From assembly GCA_015501075.1 (NCBI GenBank), contig JADNYJ010000001.1, positions 992,001 through 1,056,000 on the forward strand: DNA of 64,000 bases. The letters run 5' to 3'. Below are positions 1 to 11,543 of the stretch, piece by piece; positions within the stretch are counted from its first letter, which is position 1, and every line of letters starts with the position of its first letter. The notes under the pieces were generated by a model. The model searched no databases. It had not been told where the DNA came from and saw nothing but the letters and a program-made list of their open reading frames with translations. Source of the stretch: Gymnopilus junonius. Taxonomy: Eukaryota; Basidiomycota; Agaricomycetes; Agaricales; Galerinaceae. The position numbers and the translations under genes were made by a program.

Positions 1-599
1 GATAACCGCAACTAGAATTAAGATTAGAAGGACTGCCATGAATGTCTGAATCGAGTGAGGCATACGAAGGAGTGCGATACACAGGACAGTCTAATTGAGG
101 TAGACAATTAAGCGCAAGGAGGAAAACGTAAATGACGTAGAAACACACCGGGCCGACCCTATCATCGTAGGGTCCTCGTCCACCGCGACGAATGGAGGCA
201 GCTCTCCAATGGTACGTGTAAAGCGCGTAAATCATGATGGCCATGGCTAAGATTTAAGGGAATCGACGGAAAGAATTGAAACATAATCGGTCAGACGCTT
301 GGCTGCAGAGCCGCGGGAGTAGAGTAACGGACCAACAGCAGAGAACATGCCAGCGCTTATTTTTCCGACCTAGAAAAGCAAGAAGGATTAAGACATTTTA
401 TGAGCAAAAAAGAGGTCGGGGAATGCGGCACCTTATCACCAAAATTCAACAAACCCACAGCCAGTCCACCAAGGACAACGGTAAAGTGCAACCATGAAAG
501 AAAGGTACGCTCATTTGCAAAGGAAACCTTGGGCTCTACGCGAACTGGAAGGGCGATACGCTTTGTCGCTGTGCGTTGGAGCAACGGCTGGGTCGACAT
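1..599 (-). CDS. VTC1: Vacuolar transporter chaperone 1 (VTC1), 3' end off the window
   Basis: Small membrane subunit of the vacuolar transporter chaperone complex, which makes inorganic polyphosphate from ATP and moves it into the vacuole. Exons on the minus strand are 432-599, 333-369, 149-246, 66-90 and <1-32. All junctions are GT-AG and the frame is continuous. The visible part carries the DUF202 signature: a short basic N-terminus, the stretch [17 protein letters not shown], then hydrophobic segments separated by [19 protein letters not shown]. The start is the ATG at 599, because the family protein normally begins only a few residues before the basic stretch; an upstream in-frame ATG at 722 would add 41 unrelated residues. 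The last transmembrane segment runs off the left edge, so the stop is not seen. Family identity is firm from residue pattern; I could not test expression. Confidence 0.93.
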
Positions 600-650
600 C
601 AGCAATGACTGCAGCGAAGATGGAAAGTTGGTGTTGAGACCCGTCTGTGC

Positions 651-658
651 TATATATA
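651..658 (-). promoter_or_regulatory. TATA box of VTC1
   Basis: An 8-bp TATATATA lies 52 bp upstream of the VTC1 start codon at 599. It is the only strong TATA-like element in the gap between VTC1 and the 3' end of the U1-C gene. The role is inferred from position; no transcription start is known. Confidence 0.55.
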
Positions 659-876
659 CCCTAGAGCTAAAAAGGAAAGTCGGAGAATGGACCAACCCAA
701 GCACGCACGTTCGCAGAATCACCCCGCCTTTCGCCTTGTCATTATCTGGCTCATCAAGTGGACATCGAAGCAGACAAACTCCGGCTTCATTTTCTCAACA
801 AGTAAGTGGTCACATTACTGGTATGTAGATAGTACAGAACAACAGCATAAAAGAATCAACGCAATTTCACCACTCA

Positions 877-1784
877 TCACCTTCCGCCACTCATCATTCG
901 TAGTCGATCTGGGTGAATGCTGGGAGGGACAGGTCCTGAGTTGGGGTTGGGTGGTGGTGACGTCTGAGATGGAGGAGGGCCATTGAAACCACCAGGAGGG
1001 AAATTACTCGGCGGTGCATTGCTACCGGGAGGGAATGGCGGAATGGGAATTCCTCCACCGGGAGGTCCTTGGCCAGGAGGGAAGGGAGGCGGGCCTAGGA
1101 TATGATGTATTGGTCAGTTTTTCTCTCATGAACGTAGATGATACACACCGCCAAAGCTACCAGGAGGCCCGTTCAGCCCCGGAGGAGGCATACCACCCGG
1201 AGGGAAGGGAGGACCGCCTGGGGTCATTCCTGGGGGAAAGCCTGGGCCGGGAGGGAAAGGCGGTCGAGCTGTGGAAATTCACTTGTTAGAAAATCGAGAT
1301 ATAGGAACATGAAAAACACTTACGTCCACCGAATCCAGGCGGGGGCATGGGCTGTCCATAACCCATGGGAGGACCACCAAATCCTGGAGGAGGAGCGCCA
1401 AGATGCTGAGGGCCGAAACCAAAACCCCCTGGTGGTGGACCTCCACTCTCGTATGCGGAGGTGATTTGATCGATGATATTCTGAGCCTTGTCATGTCCTA
1501 GGGCTGCGATAAAACCAATTACTAAGTAGCAAAATGAAGCAAGGGCTGAAGAAGACGTACAAGCATAGTAATCCCTGACGTTCGCAAGGTGATTCCTGCC
1601 ACTATTGTGAGCTTTTCGTACTGTGCAAACTGAATTAGCTGTCTGGTAGTCAACGGGTGCGGAAAGCTTACCTGACGTTGAATCGTGAGTGAGAAAGACG
1701 TCACAGTAATCGCAATAGTGTTTCTGTGTCGAATCAGTTACTACGTGTATAAAAGCAAGACAATTTAGGGTAACTTACTGGCAT
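877..1784 (-). CDS. YHC1: U1 small nuclear ribonucleoprotein C (U1-C)
   Basis: U1 snRNP subunit that helps recognise the 5' splice site. Exons are 1779-1784, 1672-1723, 1561-1620, 1324-1503, 1149-1268 and 877-1094; spliced length is 636 nt, 211 aa. The N-terminus [17 protein letters not shown] starts the single matrin/C2H2-type zinc finger, with Cys6, Cys9, and His residues in [17 protein letters not shown]. It is followed by [17 protein letters not shown], then a long Pro/Gly-rich tail ending in [13 protein letters not shown], all typical of U1-C. The first coding exon is only six bases (ATG CCA), so automated callers may start it wrongly. It faces LSM3 across 142 bp, so two spliceosome proteins probably share a promoter. 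Confidence 0.95.
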
Positions 1785-1926
1785 GATGGTGGTGGTCGAG
1801 TGACAAGTAAAGCTGATCGAGAGCAAGTCAATACTCAATTTGGTCGGAGTTCGGAAGTGATCACGTGAATACTTTGCGTCGATCGTGCAGTCCTTCGACC
1901 TTCTAATACAACCCTCTCTGGTCTCA
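1785..1926. promoter_or_regulatory. Bidirectional promoter of U1-C and LSM3
   Basis: Only 142 bp separate the start codons of the minus-strand U1-C gene (1784) and the plus-strand LSM3 gene (1927). Both 5' UTRs and promoters must fit here or overlap. No clear TATA box is visible. Shared control is inferred from the spacing and the common function of the two products. Confidence 0.6.
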
Positions 1927-2313
1927 ATGGATCCTTCAGCAACGGGCATACAAGAGCCATTTGATCTTATTAGATTGTCACTAAGTGAACGTGTATTTGT
2001 CAAGTTGCGGGGAGACAGGCAGTTGACTGGCATTCTACATGTGAGTATGTGGTTTCTCAGAAGTATACGCGTTGACCGCGTTATCCAAGGCGTACGATGG
2101 TCATATGAACCTCATAATGAGCGACGTGGAGGAGACAATTATGATTGTGGACCCTGAAAGTGCTGCGAATGGGCACGGGGTCGTCAACGTATGGCCTATC
2201 GGTTGTTGATTTACCCAAACATCTCTCCTCACCCTGTGTAGATTGCAAAACGGAAGATGGAGATGTTATTCGTGCGGGGAGACGGCGTCATTTTGGTTGG
2301 GTGTCCTTCGTGA
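1927..2313 (+). CDS. LSM3: U6 snRNA-associated Sm-like protein LSm3
   Basis: Subunit of the LSm2-8 ring that binds the 3' end of U6 snRNA and of the LSm1-7 ring used in mRNA decay. Exons are 1927-2040, 2090-2188 and 2242-2313, giving 285 nt and 94 aa, the usual family size. Sm motif 1 is seen as FDLIRLSLSERVFVKLRGDR through LTGILHAYDGHMNLIMSD, and Sm motif 2 as MLFVRGDGVILVGCPS at the C-terminus. The start ATG places MDPSATGIQEPFDLIRLS at the N-terminus, as in homologues. It is divergent from U1-C and convergent with the next minus-strand gene. Confidence 0.95.
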
Positions 2314-2622
2314 TTTCATGGGAGCTTTAGACTAACGATTAATACCAAGGTATCCCCGCCTGCACGAACATAGGATCCAACAGATTATGTGCTGCCCATT
2401 TAATTTTTTCGGCGGAAAATGCGGATGGCTTTCTGCATCCCAGGACTTTATTACCCTTGTATTGCAACAGTTCCCATGGACTTGTCTGCTGTAAGCATTG
2501 TCTTCAAATCTAGATGTAACATTCAAATGCCTCTCTATTGCCAAAGCCCGTGAGTGAGCTCTAACGTCCCTCCAAATATCCGATTCAAGAAACGTTGGAA
2601 TACAACAGCCGTTTGGATCTCT
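2314..2622. other. Convergent intergenic stretch
   Basis: Gap of 309 bp between the stop codons of LSM3 (+) and the following minus-strand gene. It should hold both 3' UTRs. Open frames here are short, lack family features and do not connect by splicing to neighbours. Nothing else was seen. Confidence 0.5.
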
Positions 2623-3248
2623 CTATGTCCGAGTAATCGTTGCCCATGGTGGAGCAGGCTCCATTACATCTGAACGGGCAGGAGTTGTTGCCGGAGAGTT
2701 GTACTGCACAGGCTGTAAAGCATTTGGTCTCCTTACAGAAGTTTCTGGGGTTGCACTGGCCTGTGCTTGCTGTTCTTCGTCTGAATCAGGAGCTTCCATC
2801 CCTACGGGCCATGTTCTATCGCGCAACCAAGCAGCGTGTATGATCTTGATCTGAGGAAGACGTGAATAGTGAAGTGCTATGTGAATTTAAGTGATTGACA
2901 TACGATTATTGGCAAAGGCAGATTATACTTGAGCCTTCCACCAGAAGAGAGACCTCTCCAGACCTTTTCGAGGTCATGGGTCCATGCCTCTTGACTGTAA
3001 ATTGCACCTGGCTGATCGAACAAATCTTGTAATCTCTGTCGGGACGTAGAAGGGGCTGATGGGGGGCGCTCAGGAGGAGTGACCGGAGGGGTTAGCCAGA
3101 GACGACGCCTGGCTTCATAGTATTCTGGGCCAGGACTTGGAAGAGGAGAAGATCGCAGGCTGTCGTCAAAAGACAATGGTGGCTAGCAAGTAAAGTAAAA
3201 GAAGGGAAATAAGAAGTAAAAAGGCAGACGACCCACCTTTGAGGCCAT
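2623..3248 (-). CDS. Possible Gag1-like clamp (DUF4050) domain protein
   Basis: Exons are 3237-3248, 2904-3182 and 2623-2850 (519 nt, 172 aa), with GT-AG junctions and consistent phase. The first coding exon is 12 bases (MASK). The middle is Pro/Ser-rich (SSPLPSPGPEYYEARRRLWL, then TPPVTPPERPPSAP). The end of exon 2 plus the start of exon 3 gives YNLPLPIIIKIIHAAWLRDR followed by TWP, which resembles the Gag1-like clamp/DUF4050 core with its conserved Leu-Pro-Leu and Trp residues. The C-terminal tail is polar and acidic. Family assignment rests on memory of that pattern and is tentative; the exon structure is better supported. It is divergent from GRR1 (121 bp between starts). Confidence 0.55.
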
Positions 3249-3369
3249 GGAAATATAAGCAGAAGGAGAGGCCGGACCGCGGCAATCAACGGAGAGACTG
3301 AAGCACGTGTTGTTCTGTTCTGCTACTGACACAGTGACGCCTTCTCCTCCCATCTCTCCATCTGCAGTC

Positions 3370-6181
3370 ATGGTCTCCCTCTACAAACAGCTTGCTCCCT
3401 CTACCACCTCTCTCTCCGACGATGGCGACGACGTCGAAGAAGATAACCAGCAGTTCGCCTTCTATCCAGAACATCGTCTCGTTCCAGCCCAGTGGCCTTT
3501 CAAGCGCGACCATGACCCACTTGCTTTCCAGGCTCCAGCTCTCCATTCCCCAATCTCAACAATACCACCCGAAATCCTGATACAAATATTCAAGCACATA
3601 CATTCATCTAGGGACCTCTTCGCCGTCATGCGGGTCTCTCGCACTTGGTGCCAGTGTTCCGTGGAGCTGCTATGGCATAAACCCTCTTTCCCCAAGTATA
3701 ACACCATTCATAAGATGACCAATCTGATTCGCAAAGAAAATCAAACTTTCACCTACTCCAGCTTCATCCGTCGTCTCAACTTTCTTAATCACGGCGGAGA
3801 TCTCACCGACGACCTCATCAGCATGTTCGCTCGGTGTGATCGGCTCGAACGACTCACTATAATCGGATGCAAGCTCATCACTGGCGAAGCCCTTGAACAG
3901 ATCCTCCCAGGTTTTCCCAATCTCGTCGCTTTCGATCTCACTGGCGTTGTAAACGCCACCAGCGAGGCTATTATCGGACTCGCCAGCGTCGCAACCCGAC
4001 TGCAAGGCATCAATTTATCCGGTTGCAGCAACGTTACCGACTTCGGAATTATCGCTCTTGCCCAATCATGCCCCCTTCTCCGTCGTGTCAAATTGAGTGG
4101 CCTAACCCTCCTAACTGATGCCGCTGTCTCAGCACTGGCTCAGGGGTGTCCCATGCTCCTGGAAATTGACCTCAACCATTGCGAACTCATCTCAGATGTC
4201 TCAGTCCGTCTTATCTGGACACATCTCGTTCATATGCGAGAAATGCGCCTTTCACACTGTTCCCTACTCAGCGATGCAGCCTTCCCGGCACCCCTTAGAC
4301 CCGACTCTCAGGCAGACGTTGTGAACCCATTTGCTAACTCTAATGCGAAGAAGACGGAAGAACTAGTACCTCTCACCGTCAATCGAATATTTGAAAATTT
4401 GCGCATGCTCGACTTGACAGCTTGTGCTCTTATTACGGATGATGCTGTAGAAGGAGTTGTTTCCCATGCTCCCAAGATTCGAAATTTGGTCCTGTCCAAG
4501 TGTTCTCTTCTCACCGATAAATCGGTCGAAACTATCTGCAGGCTCGGAAGGCACCTGCATTACCTTCATCTCGGCCATGCTAGCAGGATCACTGACCGTT
4601 CTGTGAGGGTACTCGCTCGTTCCTGTACTCGTATACGTTATATTGACTTTGCCAGTAAGTTGTTTTTGTTCATGCCGTTATTGGTCCTCTAATCCGATGT
4701 CTAGACTGTGTACACCTCACCGATATGTCTGTCTTCGAGCTATCGGCTCTGCCCAAGCTTCGTCGCGTTGGTCTTGTCCGTGTCAGTCAGCTGACAGACG
4801 AAGCCATATATGCTTTGGCCGAACGCCATGCGACTCTCGAGCGTATTCACCTTTCTTATTGTGACCAGATTTCGGTCATGGCTATCCACTTTCTTCTTCT
4901 CAAATTACATAAACTCACGCATCTCAGCCTGACTGGTGTACCAGCTTTCCGGCAGTCAGAACTACAAAAATTCTGTCGAGAGGCTCCGAAGGTTTGTTGA
5001 AATTTCTTCTAATTTTATGCCGAGATGAGCTAATTTGCGCAATTTGGTAGGATTTTAATACAGCTCAACGTGCCGCGTTCTGCGTCTTTTCTGGCAAAGG
5101 AGTGTCTCAACTACGAGCATATCTGACTGAATTGTTCGACCGTATTACCGAAATGAACAATACAGATGACACAGAATACGAAGAGGACGACTTTGATGGC
5201 GAAGGGTATCAAGAGGACGATAGCCCTGAACCCGAGGCCTTTACGGAAAGCAGAGAGTTGGACGGATACCCTCGACAAGCCATGTTATACCACGCACAAC
5301 AACCACATTTTCAGAGCGGACACCGCTCCCAAGTCCATCAAGTTCCTTTCCAGCGGGAACGCCCTACTACTATTCCGATGAGCACTCCTCACCGTCGCGG
5401 CCATGAATCCCTGGATAATTCGAACGCGCAAGGTGCTGTATCACACCTGGATGCTCAACAAGCCCAAGCTGCAACTCCAACAACTGGACCTTCCCGTCTA
5501 TCTCGACTTCAGGTGCGGCATGGTCTTTCCGTTGCTGATGTTCTTCCAATCGTTGAATCCTCGGCCTCCCCGTCCCCAAACGAGCTTGTCCCAAATGGCA
5601 ATGGCTCAGAATTCTTACGGGCCTTTCCAGCTTTTACCCCTCCAGGAAGCGGCTCCTTGACTCCTGACCTGAATTATGCTGAAATTGGCCATGGTCGGGG
5701 TGGTCAGGTAACGATGACTCGAGCTCATACACTTGCACGTGAAAGGACGCCAAGGCAAACTGCCTCTTCACGCCTTTCGCCTGCTCCAGAACCTCCTCTC
5801 TCCACCAGTTCTCGTGCAAATTCGGACGATGAGAATGAACCTGACAATGCCATTCCGCCCGAACGTACTACTCCTACTACATCACATCTCGAAAGTAGAT
5901 GGATTCATGGCGAAACCGAAGCTGGTCACGAACTTCAAGATTCTGTTCATTCAGCTCTTGAAGCGGAGCGGAGAGGTCGTCTGCAACGGTCTGGGAACCA
6001 TGCGCAAGGGTCCCGCAGTACTGAGCCGAGAGCGAGGAGTGTAAAACGGACTATTCGAAATACTTTAAATGCAGCAGAGAACTACGCAAGTTCGCTGTTG
6101 TTCGGACGTTCTTCTGCAGATAACTTTCGACCTGATCATAACGGAACGGCTGGGGCGGGACCTAGTTTCCGTTCTCGCTAA
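3370..6181 (+). CDS. GRR1: SCF ubiquitin ligase F-box/LRR protein, Grr1 type
   Basis: Substrate receptor of an SCF E3 ubiquitin ligase; Grr1 homologues link nutrient sensing to cyclin and transporter turnover. Exons are 3370-4654, 4705-4991 and 5051-6181 (2703 nt, 900 aa). The F-box is at about residues 62-106 (STIPPEILIQIFKHIHSSRD). It is followed by about a dozen cysteine-containing LRRs of the type INLSGCSNVTDFGIIALA and LVLSKCSLLTDKSVETI. The last third is a Ser/Thr/Pro-rich and acidic tail. ATG 3370 is preferred over the in-frame ATG at 3307 because homologues begin near the first; both stay open. A second, F-box-less relative lies at 26483-28009 and shares both intron positions. Confidence 0.92.
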
Positions 6182-6757
6182 CTTTTGCAGGATCTAGACT
6201 CTGCCTTGGCGTATCCCGGAAGCCTCCCTGAGGTCTTAATGACAATTTTCTCGTTCTCTTCGTTAAATTCGCTATGTCGATCGTTCGACCATAAAATCTG
6301 TGTTTACCACTGAAATGGACTGAAAGTTATGTTGCCTGTATCGGAAGATCTATCAGTACATTGTTCCTTTGTAGTATTGAAGGAAATGGTTTGTATTCTA
6401 TTGGTTTCGTATAATTTTTGTTGTACCCCGTACCTACCAGTACTCATGTCGGTTCGTACTATTAGTATCATACCTAGCAGTCACCAGGGCAGCGCGTATC
6501 TAAGACAGCATCTGACTACGCCGTACGCATCCTAGGCACGTGATCTATGTCGTACTTATGCTTGTCGGCATCACGTCAAGTTCGAGACTCCAGTCCCATA
6601 CACCGTGACCCATACACTGTATAGTCTATCTTTCTCTAACATTCTCATAACAAGTACAAGATCCCGCACTTCCTCCACGGCGTTCCTTACATTCTTCCGT
6701 CGTACTCTGCTGCAACAATTACCATTGACTTGCTCTTAACAGCACTTTACCGCGACT
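6182..6757. other. Intergenic stretch after GRR1
   Basis: 576 bp between two same-strand genes. It should hold the GRR1 3' UTR and the promoter of the next gene. I see no RNA gene, repeat or convincing open frame. Confidence 0.5.
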
Positions 6758-8617
6758 ATGTCTATGCCATCGAGAACAAGCCTGGCAGAACTCTTACTAG
6801 GGAGAATCTACGGGCCATATCCGGACCATATTATCCTCAGGCACGATTTTCCGCGAAAAGGCTCTAAGCTTCGTATGAAAGCATTTCAGATGCATTTCAG
6901 TGGTGACAAACAAGTTACTGGGTATTCCTTCCTTTTCCATCTTTTGGTTCTGCTTTTTTTGACCCTCATCCCCTAGCTTTGATGAAACAGAATATATAAC
7001 TAATCCTCCTGTCGGTTCGCGTCTTGAGAAGAATCCCGAGGTTGTTTTCTTTGGCATGGTCGAAGTGGAGAATCTCGACTGGCTTTCTGAAAAAGGTCTT
7101 GAATACCTGGAAGCTGATTTTAAGGAACATGAGGAAAATGCTTGTCTTGATTATTGCCGAAGTGGATTGACGCTTAAAACGGCTTACGAGTTGCGGAAGC
7201 TGGATTCTCCTTTTCTCAGAGTCAAAGTCTGCTGCCGAAAGTCTCTGCTTGCACATTTTCTGACCTGTATGTACTCTGCTGATATTACAAGGCCACAGCT
7301 CATTTGTTGACGCAGCCAAGAACGATCCCGAGAAGCTCCTCGTCTATTCTCAATCAGAACGAGTGTATGTTTTATGACCAGCAATTTTGACCCTCCTCTA
7401 ATCCCTCAGCCAACATTTGTAGGAAACGTATCTATTGGATACAATCTCTTCATCCGGTTACATACGCTGCTAGCCGCAACTTCTTTGACCGATACCGCCT
7501 CCGTGCTCTCATCGAAGAATTAGTCTTAACAGATCCTAATCATACGCCACTTGAAGACAGGAACATTAATTGGCTAATAAAAAGGTACTTCGAAACGATT
7601 CGCCCCCGTGATAAAGAAAAGAGGTATATCATGAAAACGAGTATTGAGGATGAGATTGCCGGTGAACCACGCCATCTCCGTCATATCTCTCATGCGGAAA
7701 TCAGAAGCTACTTTGCAGCTCATGCAGAGTGGCTTCTTGCCCAGCAGATTGCCAGCAAACAAGGCTCTAACAAACTGGTTAACCCTCGAGAGTGGATTAC
7801 GTTCTGTAAGGAGGTAAGAAAGGATGCAGCTGAAGCCAAAAGGCATCAGGTCCGTTGGGGAGTGGCTCACGGATGCGATGTTGGCCACAATGGACAGTAC
7901 CATCTAGCTCAAAGTTTGGCGAAGTTTGGTGAGACATCACATTTCTGGGATATCCAACTGAGAAGTGCCCAGCGGAAGAAGTCCAAACTCAGCAGAAAGG
8001 TGCGCCTGATATTGACTCTGCATTATATTTTGAAACTGACAACGCCGTAGCAATCCCCTGAACACGGAATCCCTCAAAACACCATTGCGCAGCTGGTTCC
8101 TTACCATTATGATTCAGATTTCACTGAACCTTCTACTTCTGAACCCTCCGAATCTGAGTCGGAAATTTCGTTTTCAACGCCAAAGATCCCTGGTTTTGTA
8201 ATGGAGGTTCCGAAAATTGCAAATGGACAGTTTAAGTGGAACTGTGCAGGATGCTCATTCCAAATCGATTTGCTCAATTTATCCCAAGAGAATGCCCGAA
8301 TTCTCCCCGGAGACACTCTCAGCCTTCTTACCAGCAAGTCATGGACAATCCATAATACACGTATCCAAGAGGCGCTATACTATGTTGTATCTCATCATTA
8401 TCAAACCCAGCATCTAGGCCCAAATTCTGTTGATGTTGTTCAATCTGAGCATGGAAAATGGCAGGTGGCGCATAGATCAAATAGACGGCCTCAACAGAAG
8501 AACGCTGCTGTGGTGATCAAAGAAGAGGAGTCAATCCCTGTAGAATCATCCTTGCAACTAAGAAGAAGTAGTCGCATGCACCGTCGACCTCGACGGCATG
8601 ATGAAGATTGGTCATGA
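6758..8617 (+). CDS. Uncharacterised protein, 548 aa
   Basis: Not recognised. Exons are 6758-6921, 6977-7266, 7316-7364, 7423-7999 and 8051-8617; phases agree at every junction and give 1647 nt. The protein is largely hydrophilic and mixed alpha-helical in character, with no signal peptide or membrane segment. Visible landmarks are FFGMVEVENLDWLSEKGLEY, a basic helical middle (HVRR-like, AEAKRHQVRW), an acidic Ser/Glu linker, and a C-terminal block with one CxxC pair in WNCAGCSFQIDLLNLSQENA. The tail is Arg-rich (RRSSRMHRRPRRHDEDWS) and could be a nuclear localisation signal. A single CxxC with nearby His could be half of a zinc site, but a second pair is not evident. No function is proposed. 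Confidence 0.7.
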
Positions 8618-8756
8618 TATATTTTATTCAAGAAACATGGAGGTACATGTAGTTGAATTAATATAACACCAATGTATACATACATAGTCCTTGACACTAG
8701 TCTGTAAGTCCAAAAGAGCTCCATGCCTACAAGAAGGTAAAAATGTTCTGTCATTC

Positions 8757-10951
8757 CTATACTAAAAAGGCTGTAAGTAGTGCAGACAAAGTCACAGTGC
8801 TCATATAAATAATGTTGTTATTGGCGCTGCTACTGGCTGTCTTTACCACGGCTGTGGGGCTACCACCGCTAGCCGTGGTGGTCGTTGTCTGACTTCCTGG
8901 AGCTCCGTTTGCGAAAACAACTGCCATACCCGGCCCAGGCACATTGATGGTGCAACCATTGGAGCATTCAATCTGTGAATTAGCAGGTGCCCAGCTTGCA
9001 TTAGCCGCTATAGGCTTGCCATCGCTGACATTGGCAAACGTCTCACCACCCCATGCAATGTTTTTGCCTTCTGCCATGCTGTCTCCTACGAGGTATTTCA
9101 CTGTAAGTGAACTTGATTTGCTGGAAGAAAAAACACCAGACGGAATGGCAAAAGATGCCGAAGAACCTGCTGATGAGGAAACATTGGCATAGTTGAAAAA
9201 AACCAGTTGCAGGACAGTCGAATCCACAGCATCGTACACCGCATAGCCGCTGACACTGACATTAGAGTTCTTCTTGGAGCCATTGATATCGAGATCTGTG
9301 ACAATGCTACCGTTCCGAGAGCGGAGGGCCTCTGCTGTGACGAGCAAACTGTAAAATGGTGTATTGGTCGTCCAGGGGTCGGAAAGGGCAGCTGCGCCTG
9401 CTGGAGGAGCAAATAGGTTGTATGAGATACCCTGTTCACGTGTATGAAGGTAGGCAGCGCTGTAGCCAACGGAAGCCATCTGAAGGGCATAATCTACGGT
9501 CCAGAGAGAGCCAACGGCAAAGGTATTCGAAATGCCTGGGATCCCCCCACAAGATGCCGAGTTGAACTCAGACATGACGACTTCTTGTTTGTTGGAACCA
9601 GTACTCGACAACACCAGATCTATCCCCGAGTTTTGCCACGCCGCAAGATTGACAACTGAAAAAAAAAATAGTAAGAAGACTGGACATATAAGACACCCTT
9701 TCTTTTCACCGTTTGAGTGTTGGACGTAATAGGGTATCTCGAACTGATAGCTGCCAAAGCAATTATTTTGAGGATAATGCTGTAGGCTACCATCGAGGCG
9801 GTCAGTCTACCGTAGAATAGACAGTATAGATAACTGACGCAATGTATTTCAGAACGTTTCCAAAAGATGCGGTATATCCGTCATTGATAAGTGCATCCAG
9901 ACTCTACATAAAATCAGCATTAGTTTTCGACCCCAAATTTTTGGAAAAAATGGCCACACACCCAGTCACAGCATATTGACGGTCCTCCAATGTCATGTTT
10001 GTCTAGAATATTGCCACTCGATGTATCCTTCAGACGGTTTAAAACTGATTGAAATTCCTAAAAAGAGAGAAAGAGAGAATTAGTCCGATATCGTAGAAAT
10101 CCATGCATAGAACACAAACACTCATATAAATGGCTGTCGTGTAATTTTTTAGGTTGGGCCGGTTACCATGGCTCGTATAAAGGTCAGGTTCCTTGATGGG
10201 TCTGTCATCAATCTGCAAAACAAGATCAACTGATATCTTACATTACCCAGCAGGAATCCATCCAATGTGTCTCCGAGCTTCTGTGCCGCATCAGCTAGTC
10301 AATATGTACAGTTATTAAAAAAATTAAGATGAAACAACGGCTTTCATGCTGACCAGCCAGAGATGGTATATAAGTGCTATTGGGATCCCGAAGGGACAAG
10401 GCTGGAGGAACATGTTGTCAGAGGATTCCCCTGTGAATATACTGAAAATCTTTAAATACCGATCAGATATGCGGCACCTCCAACGTCAGAAGCAACCTTA
10501 TTTAAGACGTCCCAAAGCACTGGGCCGTAGTCGACAGGTTGGTCGTCCGAATCGGCCGTCGAGCTTGTGAATTGTTCCATGGCCGACGTTTGCGTTGGGA
10601 CGTAGGTGGAATCATCCGCTGAGTTTCCTCCGATCCTCATACGCACTGGGCCATTGTCTATCCGAGAATGAAGCACCGAAAGATAGTTTATGACTGTAGG
10701 AGGAATAGTAGACGTGTTGTTTCCGACTAGAATGCAGAAGTCTAGGACCGGAAATGAAAGATGTTCAATAAGTATCACTTACAGTATTCATCCAAGAAGC
10801 TGAGCTCGAAACTGATTCCAAGAAAATTTGAATTTACAACATGAGTAGACGGAGGTTTCGAAGGGATTGAAACCTGGATGGGGTCCGCGGATGCAAGGGG
10901 AGACAAAAAGGAAGCAATTAAAAGAGTGAAAAGAGTGACGGAAGGCAACAT
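8757..10951 (-). CDS. Secreted, GPI-anchored GH79 beta-glucuronidase-type glycoside hydrolase
   Basis: Retaining glycoside hydrolase family 79 enzyme acting on glucuronide linkages, probably of proteoglycan or plant polysaccharide. Nine exons: 10783-10951, 10460-10726, 10354-10401, 10242-10294, 10120-10191, 9962-10057, 9839-9903, 9710-9786, 8757-9655 (581 aa). A signal peptide covers residues 1-22 (MLPSVTLFTLLIASFLSPLA). The acid/base Glu is in GNEPDLY (about E180) and the nucleophile Glu in VMSEFNSASCGG (about E312); LQHYPQNNCFGSYQFEIPYY lies between them. A beta-sandwich domain follows. The C-terminus has a Ser/Thr-rich spacer and a hydrophobic tail (YMSTVTLSALLTAFLV), as for a GPI anchor. 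The substrate is not determined by the sequence. Confidence 0.9.
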
Positions 10952-11543
10952 TGCGCTTGAGCAGGTGGTTGGAAGGAGACTCTGAAGGCGTTATAAGAGC
11001 GAACATGGTTATTTTACAGAAAACACGGCATTGCTCGCCGCTTTGTGATGATAAAGCTGTACTTGCCAACGAATCATGAATGTCATGGTCTAGCCTTCGT
11101 CAGGGGGTTCTTCCTGTTCAGGAAATTTGTGGAATTATTCAACTCCACGTTGGAGAGGTTTCCGGGTTATTGCAACGGCACATTGGGAAGAAAATACTTG
11201 AGGTTGAGCTTAGACTCATGGGTTACTGACAACCCGTCCGACAATTTGTAAGACTGGATTGCTTGGGTGCATCTTCTAAACTTGAGGGTTAATACGCGTA
11301 CAGTAACCTTACAACGATAGTCAAAACAATACCACACTTGCAATGCTCCTGGGGGACTTAGGCGGACCTAAAGCGTTGGGTTTGAACTCACCGCAATCCA
11401 GTGTTTTGGGTATTAATCGCAGAGCCGATCGGACCGGATTTGACGGCACCGACTCATTCGGAGTGATGCAGCTAAGATGCAGCAAACATTGGCAGCGAAG
11501 AAGACCATAGGACCGACATAGAGCTGTTCCTCCAGGAAAACGA
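10952..11543. other. Divergent intergenic region GH79 / PAF-AH
   Basis: About 590 bp between the GH79 start codon and the first coding bases of the PAF-acetylhydrolase gene. It should contain both promoters and 5' UTRs. Short open frames are present but none splices into a neighbour or resembles a known family. Confidence 0.5.

Noticed and set aside
400..828. Plus-strand open frame of 142 codons opposite VTC1
   Set aside because: It is antisense to the VTC1 exons, whose residues match the family exactly.
1014..1464. Plus-strand Gly/Arg-rich open frames
   Set aside because: They are the complement of the Pro/Gly-rich U1-C tail and arise from its GC-rich codons.
7813..7848. A 36-nt intron inside exon 4 of the uncharacterised gene (GTAAGA...CAG)
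   Set aside because: Shorter than any accepted intron here, and the sequence is open and in frame without it.
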